Shown: positions 17,941 to 26,905 of the stretch, in pieces | How the letters are laid out: every line of letters starts with the position of its first letter | How positions within the stretch are numbered: the first letter of the stretch is position 1 | Assembly: GCF_000467125.1 (NCBI RefSeq) | Contig: NZ_BATJ01000009.1 | Coordinates: forward strand, 158,832 to 222,831 | Origin: Vibrio proteolyticus NBRC 13287 | Lineage (GTDB): Bacteria > Pseudomonadota > Gammaproteobacteria > Enterobacterales > Vibrionaceae | Direction of reading: 5' to 3' | DNA: 64,000 nucleotides | The notes under the pieces: model-generated | What the model saw: the letters and a program-made list of their open reading frames with translations, nothing else | Database searches by the model: none | Told to the model about the DNA's origin: nothing | Program-made: the position numbers and the translations under genes

Positions 17941-19311
17941 ATGAATATAGATGACAACACAACACGTGCTCCGCGCGTGATAACACAACTTGCGCTCAAC
18001 GTGATTACGCGTGAAGAGCACAATATTTCACGCAAACAAATCAGCGATAACGCGCTGAAAGTTCTGTATCGTCTCAATGGTGCAGGCTTTGATGCCTATT
18101 TGGTCGGCGGCGGTGTTCGTGATTTGTTGCTCGGCGCGACGCCGAAAGATTTCGACATCGCCACCAATGCGACGCCGGAGCAGATCCGCCAGTTGTTCCG
18201 CAACTGCCGTCTGATCGGCCGCCGTTTCCGTTTGGCACACATCATGTTTGGCCGCGACATCATTGAAGTGGCGACTTTCCGTGGCCACCATCAGGAACCG
18301 AGCAAAAACGTCTCCCAGCAATCGAAAGAAGGGATGCTGTTGCGTGATAACGTCTACGGCAGCATTGATGAAGACGCCGAACGACGCGATTTCACCATCA
18401 ACGCGATGTACTACAACATCCGTGATTACTCGATTCACGACTACGCCGGTGGCGCCGAAGATCTCAATGACAAGCTGGTCCGTCTGATTGGCGATCCGCA
18501 GACCCGCTACCGCGAAGATCCGGTCCGAATGCTGCGTGCGATTCGTTTTGCCGCCAAACTGGATTTCGATATTGAGGAAGACACGGCGGCCCCGATTGAG
18601 GAACTGGCGCACCTGCTGCGCGAGATTCCATCTGCGCGCCTGTACGAAGAGTCGCTCAAACTGCTGCAATCAGGCCATGGTCTGGAAACCTATTACCTGC
18701 TGCGCGAATACAACCTATTCCAGCAGTTGTTCCCGACCATTTCTGAACACTTTACCGACGATTACTCCTCACCAACGGAGCAGATGTTGGATCAGGTTCT
18801 GGACTCCACTGATCAGCGCATGGAAGAAGGCAAACGGATTAATCCGGCCTTTATGTTTGCGGCCATGTTGTGGTACCCATTGCTATCTCTGGCGGACAAG
18901 CTGATGGCTGAGCGCAATATGAACGACTACGACGCCGTCATGGAAGCCAGCAACCAGATTTTAGATGATCAGGTGCGCACCATTGCCATCCCGCGTCGTC
19001 ACACTGCGACCATCCGTGAAATCTGGCAGTTGCAACTGCGCCTGCCACGCCGCAATGGAAAACGTGCATTCCGCCTGATGGAGCTGAATAAATTCAGAGC
19101 CGGGTTCGATTTTCTTGAAATGCGCGGTGAAATTGAGGGGGGAGACACCAAAGAGCTTGCTAATTGGTGGGAAACTTTCCAAAATGCCGGCCGCAACATG
19201 CGTCAGGCTATGGTCGCCGACTTAGACAGCGCGACGCCTGCCGGTGGTAAAAAGCCCGGTTCCCGCCGCCGTCGCAGTCCTCGTAAGAAAAAGAGCAAAG
19301 CAAGCTCATGA
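17941..19311 (+). CDS. pcnB: Poly(A) polymerase I
   Basis: Adds poly(A) tails to RNA and so speeds decay. The nucleotidyltransferase core shows LVGGGVRDLLLG, with the catalytic Asp pair in PKDFDIATNA, followed by RRFRLAHI and the RNA-binding part. The tail from about residue 430 is very basic (KKPGSRRRRSPRKKKSKASS). The start is uncertain. ATG at 17941 (456 residues) and 17935 are available but have no good ribosome site. The open frame reaches a TTG at 17887 and an ATT at 17872, and E. coli pcnB itself uses a rare AUU start. It overlaps folK by four bases. Confidence 0.93.
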   Translation: MNIDDNTTRAPRVITQLALNVITREEHNISRKQISDNALKVLYRLNGAGFDAYLVGGGVRDLLLGATPKDFDIATNATPEQIRQLFRNCRLIGRRFRLAHIMFGRDIIEVATFRGHHQEPSKNVSQQSKEGMLLRDNVYGSIDEDAERRDFTINAMYYNIRDYSIHDYAGGAEDLNDKLVRLIGDPQTRYREDPVRMLRAIRFAAKLDFDIEEDTAAPIEELAHLLREIPSARLYEESLKLLQSGHGLETYYLLREYNLFQQLFPTISEHFTDDYSSPTEQMLDQVLDSTDQRMEEGKRINPAFMFAAMLWYPLLSLADKLMAERNMNDYDAVMEASNQILDDQVRTIAIPRRHTATIREIWQLQLRLPRRNGKRAFRLMELNKFRAGFDFLEMRGEIEGGDTKELANWWETFQNAGRNMRQAMVADLDSATPAGGKKPGSRRRRSPRKKKSKASS

Positions 19312-19793
19312 TCACGGCATACATTGCCGTAGGCAGTAATCTGGCGGATCCGGTGACTCAGGCCCGGCAGGCGATCGAGGCGCTGGCTCAGTTGCCACGT
19401 TCGGCGTTTATCCAGGCTTCGCAGCTGTACAGCAGCAGCCCGATGGGCCCGCAGGATCAACCGGATTACATTAACGCTGTTGTGGCGATAAAAACCGAAT
19501 TAACCCCCTTAGAACTGCTCGATTGCACCCAAGCGATTGAGCAGGAACAAGGGCGTGTCCGTAAAGACGAACGCTGGGGCCCAAGAACCTTAGATCTCGA
19601 TATTTTGCTTTACGGCAATGAGGTGATCGACTCCGAGCGTCTCATCATTCCACACTACGGAATGAAAGAGCGCGAATTCGTGCTCTATCCGCTTGCCGAG
19701 ATCGCACCAAGTTTACAACTCCCTGATGGGACTGAGCTGTCCGACCTGCTACAACAAGTCGCGCGCAATGGGCTCAGTATTTGGCGCTCCTAG
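19308..19793 (+). CDS. folK: 6-hydroxymethyl-7,8-dihydropterin pyrophosphokinase
   Basis: Folate synthesis enzyme that transfers pyrophosphate from ATP to hydroxymethyl-dihydropterin. The 161 residues hold the family signature RKDERWGPRTLDLDILLYG with the Mg-binding aspartates, and AVGSNL at the N-terminus. The ATG overlaps the pcnB stop as ATGA, so it is likely translated by coupling. panB follows after 23 bases. Confidence 0.96.
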   Translation: MITAYIAVGSNLADPVTQARQAIEALAQLPRSAFIQASQLYSSSPMGPQDQPDYINAVVAIKTELTPLELLDCTQAIEQEQGRVRKDERWGPRTLDLDILLYGNEVIDSERLIIPHYGMKEREFVLYPLAEIAPSLQLPDGTELSDLLQQVARNGLSIWRS

Positions 19794-19816
19794 CCAACTC
19801 CTAGTAAGGACAATCC

Positions 19817-20611
19817 ATGAAAAAAATTACCATAAACGACCTGATGAAGTGGAAACAGGAAGGTCGTAAATTTGCAACTTCTACCGCGTATGATGCGAGT
19901 TTCGCCCAACTGTTCGAAAGCCAGGATATGCCCGTTTTGCTGGTGGGCGACTCTCTTGGCATGGTGCTGCAGGGCCGCCCGGACACACTACCGGTAACGG
20001 TTGATGAAATTGCCTACCACACTCGCTGTGTGCGTGCCGGTAGCCCGAACTGTCTGCTGATGGCCGATATGCCATTCATGAGTTACGCCACTCCAGAACA
20101 GGCGTGCGAGAATGCCGCCAAGATCATGCAGGCAGGCGCAAACATGGTAAAAATTGAAGGCGGTGCCTGGCTGGTCGACACCATCCGTATGTTGGCCGAG
20201 CGCTCAGTACCGGTGTGTGCTCACTTGGGACTCACCCCACAAGCGGTCAACATCTTTGGTGGTTACAAAGTTCAGGGACGTGATCAGGAAAACGCCGACC
20301 GCATGGTCAGTGATGCGCTGGCACTGCAACAAGCAGGCACGCAGTTGATCGTCTTAGAATGCGTTCCGGCCGCATTGGCAGAACGCATTACCCAAGCACT
20401 GGACATTCCGGTCATCGGTATTGGTGCCGGTAATGTAACCGACGGTCAGATCCTGGTGATGCATGACATGCTGGGTATCTCGGCCAACTACATGCCGAAG
20501 TTTTCAAAAGACTTCCTGAAAGAAACGGGCGATATTCGCTCAGCGATTGCCAAATATATCGCAGATGTGCAAAGTGGCGCGTTCCCTGATGACGCCCATA
20601 CGATTGCCTAG
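19817..20611 (+). CDS. panB: 3-methyl-2-oxobutanoate hydroxymethyltransferase
   Basis: First step of pantothenate synthesis: moves a hydroxymethyl group from methylene-THF onto alpha-ketoisovalerate, giving ketopantoate. The 264-residue barrel enzyme shows metal and substrate motifs [26 protein letters not shown] and the late GIGAGN. It lies between folK and panC, 11 bases ahead of panC, so the two pan genes form one transcript. Confidence 0.97.
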   Translation: MKKITINDLMKWKQEGRKFATSTAYDASFAQLFESQDMPVLLVGDSLGMVLQGRPDTLPVTVDEIAYHTRCVRAGSPNCLLMADMPFMSYATPEQACENAAKIMQAGANMVKIEGGAWLVDTIRMLAERSVPVCAHLGLTPQAVNIFGGYKVQGRDQENADRMVSDALALQQAGTQLIVLECVPAALAERITQALDIPVIGIGAGNVTDGQILVMHDMLGISANYMPKFSKDFLKETGDIRSAIAKYIADVQSGAFPDDAHTIA

Positions 20612-20622
20612 AGGATCAGATA

Positions 20623-21519
20623 ATGCAAACTTTTGCTGAAGTAACTGGCCTGCGTGAGCAGATCAAACAGTATAAGCGCGAAGGTCGAAAAATCGCGTTC
20701 GTTCCGACGATGGGTAACCTGCACGAAGGTCACCTGACGCTGGTGCGCCAAGCACGTGAACACGCCGACATCGTTGTGGTCAGCATTTTTGTTAATCCGA
20801 TGCAATTTGACCGGGCTGAGGATCTCAACAATTATCCTCGGACCCTGGATGACGATCTCAGCAAGCTCAACGCCGAAGGGGTTGAGCTGGTGTTCACCCC
20901 AACTCCAGAGATCATCTACCCACATGGCCTGGATAAACAGACCTATGTGGAAGTTCCTGGCCTGTCGCATATGCTGGAAGGCGCCTCCCGTCCGGGCCAC
21001 TTCCGGGGCGTAGCAACCATCGTCACCAAACTGTTCAATATCGTCCAGCCGGATGTGGCCTGTTTTGGGGAAAAAGACTTCCAGCAGTTGGCGGTGATTC
21101 GTCAAATGGTGGACGATCTGGCGATGGACATTGACATCGTCGGTGTCGCAACGGTTCGTGAAATGGACGGTCTGGCCATGAGTTCACGCAACAACCTGCT
21201 GACCATCGATGAGCGTCAGCGTGCGCCGGTTCTGGCCCGTACTATGCGTTGGATCAGCAGTGCAGTGCGCGGTGGTCGTGACGATTATGCCTCGATCATT
21301 GAAGATGCCAACGATCAGCTGCGCGCGGCCGATTTGCAGCCGGATGAAATCTTTATCCGCGATGCGCGCACTCTGCAAGTGATCAATGCCGACTCCACTC
21401 AGGCTGTGATCCTGATGTCAGCCTATCTGGGGAAAGCCCGTTTGATTGACAATGCCGTGATTGATCTGGCAGTAGAAAACAAAGAAGAAGCCAGTGAGGC
21501 CAATTCCGAGCAGGAATAA
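20623..21519 (+). CDS. panC: Pantothenate synthetase
   Basis: Condenses pantoate and beta-alanine using ATP. The 298 residues include the HIGH-type motif [30 protein letters not shown] and MSSRNNLL (KMSKS-like). The acidic tail [15 protein letters not shown] extends beyond the usual family end. There is no panD in the window, as is common in gamma-proteobacteria. The operon ends at the hairpin 20 bases downstream. Confidence 0.97.
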   Translation: MQTFAEVTGLREQIKQYKREGRKIAFVPTMGNLHEGHLTLVRQAREHADIVVVSIFVNPMQFDRAEDLNNYPRTLDDDLSKLNAEGVELVFTPTPEIIYPHGLDKQTYVEVPGLSHMLEGASRPGHFRGVATIVTKLFNIVQPDVACFGEKDFQQLAVIRQMVDDLAMDIDIVGVATVREMDGLAMSSRNNLLTIDERQRAPVLARTMRWISSAVRGGRDDYASIIEDANDQLRAADLQPDEIFIRDARTLQVINADSTQAVILMSAYLGKARLIDNAVIDLAVENKEEASEANSEQE

Positions 21520-21535
21520 CCCCCTCCCGCCCATG

Positions 21536-21565
21536 AAAAAGGTCGACCTCGGGTCGACCTTTTTT
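21536..21565. terminator. Bidirectional terminator, panC / ABC permease
   Basis: GGTCGACC and GGTCGACC (21541-21548 and 21552-21559) form a perfect 8-base stem with a TCG loop, flanked by AAAAA and TTTTTT. It serves panC on the plus strand and the ABC permease gene on the minus strand. Confidence 0.93.
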
Positions 21566-21579
21566 GCTGCGTCCTATGA

Positions 21580-22350
21580 TTAGCTGCGCAGGCCAATGCC
21601 ACGGGTCACCAAATAGTGCGCTAATGCGTACAAGGCAATCACAAACAGCCCCAGCACCCCAAATGAGGTAACAATACCGACATCCGACACTCCCAAAAAG
21701 CCATAACGGAAAGCGTTGACCATGTAGACGATCGGGTTGATTTTCGACACACCCTGCCAGAATTCCGGTAAGAGACTAATGGAGTAAAATACCCCGCCCA
21801 GATAGGTCAGCGGCGTCAGAACAAACGTGGGGATAATTGAGATGTCATCAAAGGTTTTGGCGTACACAGCGTTGATCAACCCACCCAGAGCAAACACCAC
21901 CGAAGTCATAAACACAGTGGCAATGATGATGCCCCAGTGTTCAACTTGCAAATCGACAAAAAACAGTGACACAAACGTCACGATTGCCCCGACCAGTAAG
22001 CCACGCACCACGCCGCCCATCACAAAGCCGAGAATAATCACGTAGTTTGGCACCGGAGCCACCAGCAGCTCTTCAATATTGCGCTGAAACTTGGCACTGA
22101 AAAACGACGACGCCACATTAGAGTACGAGTTGGTGATCACCGACATCATGATTAAGCCCGGCACAATGTATTCCATGTAACTGAAGCCATTCATTTCGCC
22201 GATTCGCGAACCAATCAGGCTGCCGAAAATAATAAAGTAAAGCGTCATGGTGATCGCTGGCGGCACCAGCGTCTGTACCCAGATACGAGTAAAACGGTTG
22301 ATCTCTTTGGTCAGCAGACTGCAAAACGCAGTCCAATACAAACGGTACAT
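21580..22350 (-). CDS. yadH: ABC-2 type transporter permease (YadH family)
   Basis: Integral membrane half of an ABC exporter, 256 residues with six hydrophobic segments and the ABC-2 signature region around GGVFYSISLLPEFWQGVSKINPIVYMVNAFRYGF. The substrate of YadGH in E. coli is not firmly known. A longer open frame runs back into the ATPase gene, but the ATG at 22350 gives the family start MYRLYWTAFCSLLTKEINRF. The gene begins one base after the ATPase stop, so the two are cotranslated partners. Confidence 0.92.
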   Translation of the reverse strand: MYRLYWTAFCSLLTKEINRFTRIWVQTLVPPAITMTLYFIIFGSLIGSRIGEMNGFSYMEYIVPGLIMMSVITNSYSNVASSFFSAKFQRNIEELLVAPVPNYVIILGFVMGGVVRGLLVGAIVTFVSLFFVDLQVEHWGIIIATVFMTSVVFALGGLINAVYAKTFDDISIIPTFVLTPLTYLGGVFYSISLLPEFWQGVSKINPIVYMVNAFRYGFLGVSDVGIVTSFGVLGLFVIALYALAHYLVTRGIGLRS

Positions 22351-22351
22351 A

Positions 22352-23275
22352 TTACTGAGCTCCACTCTGTTCACGGACAATACTGACAAACAGCTCTTCC
22401 AGTCGGTTGGCTTTGTTGCGCATAGACAGAACCTTGACCCCATGCTCGCTGAGCTGGCTGAAAATCGGATTCAGCCCCTGTGCTTTATCCAGTTCAATTT
22501 CCAGTGAACCATTCACCATAAACTGGCTGTTTACCCCCTCTAATGACGGCACGTCACTGCCCGGTTCCAGATCGAGAATGAACGTTTCCACATGCAGTTT
22601 GCTGAGCAAGTCTTTCATGGTGGTGTTTTCGATCAGCTCCCCACGGTTGATGATGCCGATATGCCGACACAGCATTTCCGCTTCTTCCAGATAGTGGGTG
22701 GTCAGGATGATGGTGATGCCCTGCTCGGCGTTGATCTCTTTGAGGAACTCCCACATCGAGCGGCGCAGCTCAATATCCACACCCGCGGTCGGTTCATCGA
22801 GGATAAGCAGTTGCGGCTCATGCATCAGCGCCCGTGCAATCATCAGCCGGCGCTTCATTCCGCCCGACAGATTGCGTGCCCGTTCATTGCGTTTCTCCCA
22901 CAGATCAAGCTTGGACAGGTATGTCTCGGCGCGCTGTTTCGCCACCGCTTTGGGCACCCCGTAGTAGCCAGCTTGCTGCAAGACGATCTGTTCAACGGTT
23001 TCAAACTGATTGAAATTGAATTCCTGCGGCACCAGCCCGAGGTTCTGTTTGGCCAGCTCCAGATCGGTATCGATGTCGTAACCAAATACTCTCACTTTAC
23101 CGGCGGTTTTGTTTACCAACGAAGAGATGATGCCTATGCTGGTCGACTTGCCAGCACCATTGGGGCCGAGCAAGGCGTAAAAATCGCCTTTTTCAACCGT
23201 CAAACTGATGCCTTTAAGCGCCTCAAAGCCCCCTGCATAGGTCTTGCGAAGGTGTTCTATTTCCAATGCGTACAT
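22352..23275 (-). CDS. yadG: ABC transporter ATP-binding protein (YadG family)
   Basis: Cytoplasmic ATPase of an exporter, 307 residues. It shows Walker A LLGPNGAGKSTS (near 35), signature LSGGMKRRLMIARAL, Walker B LLILDEPTAGVD and the switch histidine in LTTHYLEEAE. It pairs with the adjacent ABC-2 permease. The yadG-yadH pair also lies close to can and hpt in E. coli, so this is ancestral neighbourhood except for the intervening sulP. Confidence 0.94.
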   Translation of the reverse strand: MYALEIEHLRKTYAGGFEALKGISLTVEKGDFYALLGPNGAGKSTSIGIISSLVNKTAGKVRVFGYDIDTDLELAKQNLGLVPQEFNFNQFETVEQIVLQQAGYYGVPKAVAKQRAETYLSKLDLWEKRNERARNLSGGMKRRLMIARALMHEPQLLILDEPTAGVDIELRRSMWEFLKEINAEQGITIILTTHYLEEAEMLCRHIGIINRGELIENTTMKDLLSKLHVETFILDLEPGSDVPSLEGVNSQFMVNGSLEIELDKAQGLNPIFSQLSEHGVKVLSMRNKANRLEELFVSIVREQSGAQ

Positions 23276-23370
23276 AACTGGGTATCGCTGTGTTGATCAT
23301 TAACGTGTTACAAATGATGACAAATGCGTCACTTTTCAAGGCTATATTAGATTTTAATTATTTATTGACA

Positions 23371-23406
23371 CAAAAAAGCACGCTGAGAATCAGCGTGCTT
23401 TCCCTA
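23371..23406 (-). terminator. Terminator of sulP gene
   Basis: AAGCACGCTGA and TCAGCGTGCTT (23376-23386 and 23390-23400) form an 11-base perfect stem. On the minus strand the stem is followed by TTTTTTG, 30 bases after the sulP stop. Confidence 0.9.
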
Positions 23407-23429
23407 CCGTTTGCGACCAGAATGCGACA

Positions 23430-25121
23430 TTACACTCCGTTCGCTGCAGTTAATTCATCCTGCCCGCTCCCTTCAGTCAGATCATTTTTCTTCACCACCG
23501 CTTTGAGCGCTTCATAACGGAACTTATAGGTGTTGTCGGCTGATACCAGTTCCAGAACATGGAACTTTTCCAGTTGCTGACGCGTATGCTCATTCGGGCA
23601 CAACAAATACACCTCACAATCTGCGTCCTGAGCATCTTTGATCGCATTTTCCAGCGCCAATCCGACGGTCACGTCGATCATGGGCACATCGGTCAGATCG
23701 AGGATCATCGCGTCATAATCGGCAATGCTGGCATGTTGACGAGAAATCGCTTTGGAGACACTGAAAATCATCGGCCCGGACAGGTAGAAAAACAGCACTT
23801 TTCCGTTGGCTCTGTCCAGCAGCGCCCGCTCGCTGTCCGTCAGTGGCACATCATCGTCATCGGCATCACTGATTGCTTTCACCTGACGTGCCTGTTCACG
23901 GCTTAGACGCTCAATGATGAGGATATTGGAAATAAACACGCCCAGACCAACAGCGGCAATCAGATCGACGAATACCGTCAGCAGCATAACGCCGTACATG
24001 ATCGCCATCCCCTGTACACTCACCCGGTGCGCCCGTTGAATAAAGCTCCAGTCGAGGATATTGAAACCAACATACACTGCGATGCCCGCCAAAACGGCCA
24101 TCGGGATCGGTTCGGTTAACCCACCAGCCACCAACACCACCAGCGCCAATACCAACGCCCGCACCACGCCAGAGAGAGGCGAACGTGCGCCCACCTGAAT
24201 ATTGGTCACTGTGCCCATGGTTGCGCCCGCCCCTGGCAGCGCGCCAAACAGACCAGAGATCATATTGGCCAGCCCCTGACCTCGCAGCTCTTTGTCTGAG
24301 TCGTGCTCTTTGCGCGTCAGTGAGTCACCGATCACCGCCGTCAACAGGGTATCAATGCATCCGAGTGTACCAAGCACCAGCGCGTCAATCACCATGGTGG
24401 TGAATGTTGAGGCATCAATGGTCGGGATCACGAGCGAAGGCAGCCCACTGGGGATCTCTCCAATACGACGAATCGCATCGCTGTCAAACACCACCACCGA
24501 CAATAGCGTCACGGCCACCAGTGCGACCAGTTGAGCTGGTACATAGCGGCGGTATTTCGGCGGAAAGAAAAACAAAATAGCGAGTGTCAGCACGCCCAGA
24601 AACAACTCACTGAACTTCATATTGGCGACAATCTCTGGCAACGCCGACAAGGTTCCCATCACCCCGCCGGCGGGCGCTGCCTGCCCAAGCAGCGGCGACA
24701 GTTGCAGGATAACAAGTATGACCCCGATACCCGACATAAAGCCGGAAATCACGCTGTATGGCATCAAGGTGACGTACTTACCCAGCTTGAGTGTTCCGAG
24801 CAGGATCTGAAAAGCGCCGGCCATCATCACCACAGTGAATGTCATCGCCATCCCGGCTTCCGGATAGCGTGCCACCATGCTGGTCAGCACCGCGGTCATG
24901 ATCACCGTCATTGGCCCGGTAGGCTCTGAAATCAGCGTTGATGAGCCCCCAAACAATGACGCAAACAGCCCCACCATAATGGCCCCCCACAGACCGGCTT
25001 CCGCCCCGGCTCCTGAGGCCACCCCAAAAGCCAGAGCCAGCGGCAGGGAAATGATCGCGGTGGTAACACCACCAAACAGATCACCTTTAATGTTCATATC
25101 CTCAAATCGACTTCCAAACAC
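23430..25121 (-). CDS. SulP-family anion transporter with STAS domain
   Basis: Inner-membrane transporter of 563 residues. About 14 hydrophobic segments (residues 15-420) are followed by a cytoplasmic STAS domain (about 440-540). The N-terminal half carries LFGGSSTLISEPTGPMTVIM and the second half GALPGAGATMGTVTNIQVGARSPLSG, which fit the SLC26A/SulP fold. SulP proteins carry sulfate, bicarbonate, dicarboxylates or other anions. Bicarbonate is plausible because a carbonic anhydrase gene diverges from it 239 bases away, but this is inference. The start is GTG with GGGAG seven bases upstream; the ATG eight codons later is too close to its GAGG. Confidence 0.9.
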   Translation of the reverse strand: MFGSRFEDMNIKGDLFGGVTTAIISLPLALAFGVASGAGAEAGLWGAIMVGLFASLFGGSSTLISEPTGPMTVIMTAVLTSMVARYPEAGMAMTFTVVMMAGAFQILLGTLKLGKYVTLMPYSVISGFMSGIGVILVILQLSPLLGQAAPAGGVMGTLSALPEIVANMKFSELFLGVLTLAILFFFPPKYRRYVPAQLVALVAVTLLSVVVFDSDAIRRIGEIPSGLPSLVIPTIDASTFTTMVIDALVLGTLGCIDTLLTAVIGDSLTRKEHDSDKELRGQGLANMISGLFGALPGAGATMGTVTNIQVGARSPLSGVVRALVLALVVLVAGGLTEPIPMAVLAGIAVYVGFNILDWSFIQRAHRVSVQGMAIMYGVMLLTVFVDLIAAVGLGVFISNILIIERLSREQARQVKAISDADDDDVPLTDSERALLDRANGKVLFFYLSGPMIFSVSKAISRQHASIADYDAMILDLTDVPMIDVTVGLALENAIKDAQDADCEVYLLCPNEHTRQQLEKFHVLELVSADNTYKFRYEALKAVVKKNDLTEGSGQDELTAANGV

Positions 25122-25360
25122 GACTAAACTCCCAGAGGAAAAGAAAAAAATCGCAATACGCTAACAAAGCGGCGCAGAAGATGCAGCCGTTTATCTAGAT
25201 CAGAGTGGTATTGACTTATAACTGATAGTTATCTTAGTGCGTAAGAATATGATATTTCAGTCATGTAAGACGTCAGAGGAGTCGGAATTGACCGAATTTT
25301 TTCGAGCCTGAAATTGTAACATTGTGTATATTGGAAACAGATTTTTAGGGAAGTGTTAAG

Positions 25361-26029
25361 ATGCCGGAAATTAAACAGCTTTTTGAAAACAACTCCAAGT
25401 GGTCTGAATCGATTAAATCAGAGCGCCCGGAGTACTTTACCCAACTCGCCGAAGGACAAAAGCCGGACTTCTTGTGGATAGGATGTTCTGACAGCCGCGT
25501 CCCGGCTGAACGCCTGACGGGTTTGTATTCCGGCGAACTGTTTGTTCACCGTAACGTGGCGAACCAGGTCATTCATACCGATCTCAACTGTCTGTCCGTG
25601 GTGCAGTACGCGGTCGACGTGCTCAAAGTCAAACACATTATCGTGTGCGGCCACTATGGCTGTGGCGGGGTGAATGCAGCGATCGACAACCCGCAGCTGG
25701 GATTGATCAACAACTGGCTGCTGCACATTCGCGATCTGTACTTCAAACACCGTGAATACCTTGACGCCATGCCGGCGGAAGATCGGGCTGACAAGCTCGG
25801 CGAAATCAACGTCGCGGAACAAGTGAACAATCTTGGTAATTCCACCATCATGCAGAATGCCTGGGAACGCGGGCAGGACGTGGAAATCCACGGCGTGGTG
25901 TACGGAATTGGCGACGGTAAACTCGAATATCTGGGCGTGCGCTCCAGCTCACGTGAGGCGATCGAAGCGTCTTACCAGAAAGCCATGGAAACCATTTTGA
26001 ACCCAGAGCACAAACTTTTGTGTCGTTAA
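25361..26029 (+). CDS. can: Beta-carbonic anhydrase
   Basis: Interconverts CO2 and bicarbonate. The 222 residues carry zinc ligands Cys42, His98 and Cys101 and the Asp44-Arg46 dyad ([10 protein letters not shown] and CGHYGCGG), the spacing of E. coli Can (type II beta class, allosterically controlled by bicarbonate). The gene diverges from sulP and converges on hpt, sharing a terminator. Its own promoter must lie in the 239-base region upstream. Confidence 0.96.
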   Translation: MPEIKQLFENNSKWSESIKSERPEYFTQLAEGQKPDFLWIGCSDSRVPAERLTGLYSGELFVHRNVANQVIHTDLNCLSVVQYAVDVLKVKHIIVCGHYGCGGVNAAIDNPQLGLINNWLLHIRDLYFKHREYLDAMPAEDRADKLGEINVAEQVNNLGNSTIMQNAWERGQDVEIHGVVYGIGDGKLEYLGVRSSSREAIEASYQKAMETILNPEHKLLCR

Positions 26030-26046
26030 GGCCTGAGTTTGGCTAT

Positions 26047-26080
26047 AAAAAATGCCCGTCTGAGACGGGCATTTTTTTAT
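26047..26080. terminator. Bidirectional terminator, can / hpt
   Basis: AATGCCCGTC and GACGGGCATT (26051-26060 and 26064-26073) form a 10-base perfect stem with a TGA loop. A tracts and T tracts flank it, so it serves both converging genes. Confidence 0.93.
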
Positions 26081-26607
26081 TCCTGAGGCACCACTTTGCC
26101 GATGTAAGGCAAATGACGGTATTTCTGGGCGTAATCAATCCCGACCCCTACGACAAACTCATCCGGAATTTCAAAACCAATCCATTTCACGTCCACGTTG
26201 ACTTCGCGACGGGATGGCTTATCCAGCAGCGTACAGATCTGAATCGAGTTTGGCTCGCGAAGAGACAGAATCTCTTTGACCTTATTAAGCGTGTTGCCCG
26301 TATCGATGATGTCTTCCACCAGCAGAATATCTTTCCCTTTGATGTCATCATCCAGGTCTTTCAGGATACGAACGTCACGCGTGCTCTCCATCGCGTTGCC
26401 GTAGCTTGAGGCCGTCATAAAGTCGACCTGATGCGTCAGTTCAATCGCGCGAGCAAGGTCAGCCATAAAGACAAACGAGCCACGGAGCAAACCAACCAGA
26501 ACCAGATCCTCACTGCCGTTGTAGAATTCGGTGATTTCCTTGCCTAACTGACGAACGCGATCCTGAACTTCCTGCTCAGAGATCATGACTTCAACTGTGT
26601 GTTTCAT
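26077..26607 (-). CDS. hpt: Hypoxanthine phosphoribosyltransferase
   Basis: Purine salvage enzyme that makes IMP from hypoxanthine and PRPP. The 176-residue protein has the PRPP-binding motif [14 protein letters not shown] and the flexible-loop region [13 protein letters not shown]. The open frame extends 73 codons upstream, but [14 protein letters not shown] is the family N-terminus, giving the expected length of about 177. hapR diverges from it with 298 bases between the two starts. Confidence 0.96.
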   Translation of the reverse strand: MKHTVEVMISEQEVQDRVRQLGKEITEFYNGSEDLVLVGLLRGSFVFMADLARAIELTHQVDFMTASSYGNAMESTRDVRILKDLDDDIKGKDILLVEDIIDTGNTLNKVKEILSLREPNSIQICTLLDKPSRREVNVDVKWIGFEIPDEFVVGVGIDYAQKYRHLPYIGKVVPQE

Positions 26608-26841
26608 ACCAATCTCGTTTCTTCGGGTGGTCGCAGTGTCGTAACGCAAACGATTCCACTGCTGAATTGACTTGGCGCGTATCTTACCATCCCTGCGCAA
26701 GTTAGTTAAATGATTCGCCAAAATCGGCAAACTTGCATGATGAAGTGAATAGGTCTGCACATTTTTCGCTATCTTGGTTACTAATTCATCACAAATCATT
26801 GACCTATGAGATATGCACCAGTACACTCATTGAGCTGTAAG

Positions 26842-26863
26842 CAAATTATAAAATAAACAATAG
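26842..26863. promoter_or_regulatory. Possible HapR/LuxR operator (autoregulation)
   Basis: Read on the minus strand, CTATTGTTTATTTTATAATT agrees with the LuxR/HapR consensus (TTATTGATAAATTTATCAATAA) at about 14 of 22 positions. It is best conserved in the ATTG half and the central TTTAT. HapR-type regulators repress their own genes in V. cholerae and V. harveyi. AT richness lowers the certainty. Confidence 0.4.
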
Positions 26864-26885
26864 GGCATAAGCCCACACTACAACT

Positions 26886-26900
26886 CAATTGGCAAGGATA
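26886..26900 (+). promoter_or_regulatory. Qrr small-RNA pairing site and ribosome site of hapR
   Basis: CAATTGGCAAGGATA lies 6-20 bases before the hapR ATG. TTGGCAAGG is complementary to the conserved CCUAGCCAA core of Vibrio Qrr RNAs with one mismatch, and it includes the AAGGA ribosome site. Qrr1-4 repress hapR translation through this place in V. cholerae. The qrr genes themselves are not in the window. Confidence 0.75.
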
Positions 26901-26905
26901 ACAAT

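Larger units (their letters stand above)
26608..26905. other. Divergent control region hpt / hapR
   Basis: This AT-rich region of 298 bases holds the promoters of hpt (minus) and hapR (plus). It contains a LuxR/HapR-like palindrome, a small GGGC-ATAA-GCCC hairpin at 26863-26874, and a Qrr-type pairing site directly before the hapR start. The open frame that crosses the left part is an upstream extension of hpt and not a gene. Confidence 0.7.

Noticed and set aside
22592..23296. 234-codon open frame on the plus strand
   Set aside because: Antisense to the YadG-type ATPase gene, whose motifs are all present.
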